Shown: positions 6,861 to 7,303 of the stretch, in pieces
Layout of the letters: the number at the start of each line of letters is the position of its first letter
How positions within the stretch are numbered: the first letter of the stretch is position 1
DNA from: an uncultured Saprospiraceae bacterium
GTDB lineage: Bacteria > Bacteroidota > Bacteroidia > Chitinophagales > Saprospiraceae
DNA length: 7,303 nt
Assembly: GCA_937921525.1 (NCBI GenBank)
Contig: CAKZUM010000473.1
Span: forward strand, 1 to 7,303
Reading direction: 5' to 3'
Position numbers and translations under genes: made by a program
The notes under the pieces: generated by a model
The model's database searches: none
Seen by the model: only the letters and a program-made list of their open reading frames with translations
What the model was told of the DNA's origin: nothing

Positions 6861-6880
6861 CTTAGGGGGCAGGGGGAGAG
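6861..6880 (+). repeat. G-rich islet with two G5 runs
   Basis: TTAGGGGGCAGGGGGAGAG breaks otherwise AT-rich sequence, with G5 runs at 6865-6869 and 6872-6876. Two runs are not enough for an intramolecular four-strand quadruplex. Similar G-rich islets occur between genes in some Bacteroidota genomes as far as I recall, so this may be a dispersed repeat fragment. Confidence 0.3.
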
Positions 6881-6913
6881 TTAATTTGTCTAATTATATT
6901 AAACGAATTAAAA

Positions 6914-6921
6914 TATATTTG
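6914..6921 (+). promoter_or_regulatory. isolated perfect -7 box TATATTTG
   Basis: TATATTTG matches TAnnTTTG exactly on the plus strand. The nearest upstream TTTG (6885-6888) is 25 bases away, longer than the 20 seen at the other candidates in this window. There is no gene downstream inside the window, so it would have to drive a small RNA or something beyond the right edge. AT-rich sequence makes a chance match likely. Confidence 0.15.
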
Positions 6922-7052
6922 TTTTCTTTTTTATGTTAAAATGGTCTTTTGTTTAGAGATTTAAATATAATATATGAAAAATTTCTTCTAAAAAACAATT
7001 AAATCGCTATTAATTATAACTTAAAGTTTTTTTAGAATAGAGAGCAGACCAG

Positions 7053-7113
7053 CCCGACTGCCGTCAGGCGGGCGGGGGATATATTTCGTTTAAACCTGCC
7101 TGCCAAGGCACGC
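7053..7113. repeat. pair of GC-rich imperfect palindromes
   Basis: CCCGACTGCCGTCAGGCGGG (7053-7072) forms a stem of 4 plus 3 bp with one A-G mismatch, followed by more G-rich sequence to 7078. Twenty-two bases later, at 7095-7113, CCTGCCTGCC is followed by AAGGCACGC, giving TGCC-AA-GGCA plus two outer pairs. Both look like decayed copies of the CCTGCC/GGCAGG palindromes that I recall as dispersed intergenic repeats in Bacteroidota. Their composition contrasts sharply with the flanking AT-rich DNA. Confidence 0.45.
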
Positions 7114-7168
7114 TATGGTATATACATAAGTTAATGATTGAATTGTGTAGATCAGCTTAATACATTAG

Positions 7169-7182
7169 TAATCAATTGATTA
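7169..7182. repeat. 14-bp perfect palindrome TAATCAATTGATTA
   Basis: The sequence equals its own reverse complement over 14 bases with no loop. It lies between the GC-rich islets and the REP-like pair, with no gene next to it on the right inside the window. A binding site for a dimeric protein is possible; chance in AT-rich DNA is the alternative. Confidence 0.3.
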
Positions 7183-7226
7183 TAAGAATGTTTTTCAAAA
7201 AAAAGCTGTTCTTTTTTAGCTGTAGC

Positions 7227-7303
7227 TTTATCCCGCAACTTCCCGTTGCTGGATAAATTTTCATGCAAACCGCCTTAATTTGTCCAGCAACGGGAAGTTG
7301 CTG
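7227..7303. repeat. REPIN-like pair of inverted REP palindromes (right copy cut by the window edge)
   Basis: The left unit (7227-7257) is a hairpin: TTTATCC, one mismatch, GCAAC, loop TTCCC, GTTGC, mismatch, GGATAAA. The right unit starts at 7279 as TTTGTCC, then CAGCAAC, loop GGGAA, GTTGCTG to the window end (the final C of TTTGTCC is shared). The units are inverted copies: 7235-7253 is an exact reverse complement of 7283-7301, and pairing extends to 25 bp (7235-7259 with 7277-7301) with one G-T pair, around a 17-base spacer. Nested hairpins in inverted pairs are the layout of REPINs, which are moved by RAYT (Y1-type) transposases. GTAG at 7222-7225 stands before the left unit, as in many REPs. 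No RAYT gene is visible. Confidence 0.6.

Larger units (their letters stand above)
6664..7303. other. 640-base gene-free, repeat-rich region
   Basis: No convincing reading frame, tRNA or rRNA is visible upstream of the large fusion gene. The stretch is strongly AT-rich, broken by G-rich and GC-rich islets at 6861-6880, 7053-7079 and 7095-7113. The remaining content is listed separately: a dyad near the gene start, a lone promoter-like box, a 14-bp palindrome and a REP-like pair. The promoter of the large gene should lie in the first 150 bases, but I cannot point to a good match. Confidence 0.6.

Noticed and set aside
7188..7256. Short plus-strand frame starting at ATG 7188 with a signal-peptide-like beginning (MFFKKKLFFF) and ending in the left REP-like palindrome
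   Set aside because: Only 22 codons, in A/T-runs that give Lys and Phe by chance, and its last codons are the repeat itself. It could be the start of a gene interrupted by the repeat, but nothing beyond it supports this.
1..7303. CRISPR arrays, tRNA, rRNA, complete insertion sequences
   Set aside because: No regularly spaced repeats, no cloverleaf or rRNA-like stretches, and no transposase frame were seen; the palindromes found are short and non-coding.

Overview
The window comes from an AT-rich genome of the phylum Bacteroidota. The evidence is the close family look of the acyl carrier protein and FabF, promoter-like boxes of the Bacteroidota type (TTTG about 20 bases from a TAnnTTTG-like box), starts without a clear Shine-Dalgarno sequence, and a large exported GH3/serine-hydrolase fusion of a kind I know from this phylum. 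The class cannot be fixed from the sequence; Saprospiria or a related lineage is a guess.

Layout from left to right. Bases 1-251 hold what may be the last 16 codons of an unknown plus-strand gene, then two AT-rich inverted repeats. fabF (252-1499, minus) and acpP (1767-2003, minus) are transcribed leftward in the order acpP-fabF. They are separated by a 267-base gap that carries a direct repeat and a dyad. Bases 2004-2281 are a divergent promoter region, with one plausible promoter facing acpP and one facing pyk. pyk, pyruvate kinase (2282-3715, plus), ends at a perfect 31-bp hairpin (3733-3798) that also faces the end of the convergent large gene. That gene (3817-6663, minus) encodes a 948-residue exported protein with a GH3-like N-terminal half and a class C beta-lactamase-like serine hydrolase C-terminal half. 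The last 640 bases (6664-7303) show no convincing gene but are rich in repeats: a possible operator dyad, G-rich and GC-rich islets, a 14-bp palindrome, and a pair of inverted REP-like palindromes cut by the window edge.

How the genes fit together. FabF extends the acyl chains carried by AcpP. Pyruvate kinase supplies the pyruvate that becomes acetyl-CoA, so the divergent acpP-fabF and pyk arrangement joins glycolytic output with fatty acid synthesis. The large exported protein most resembles a fused NagZ-AmiE-like cell-wall recycling enzyme. Its GH3 half appears to have lost the residues needed for glycoside hydrolysis, while the serine hydrolase half keeps its catalytic motifs.

The housekeeping genes look ordinary. 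The points most worth a second look are the apparently dead GH3 domain, the octamer-built hairpin at the convergent gene ends, and the REPIN-like structure at the right edge.
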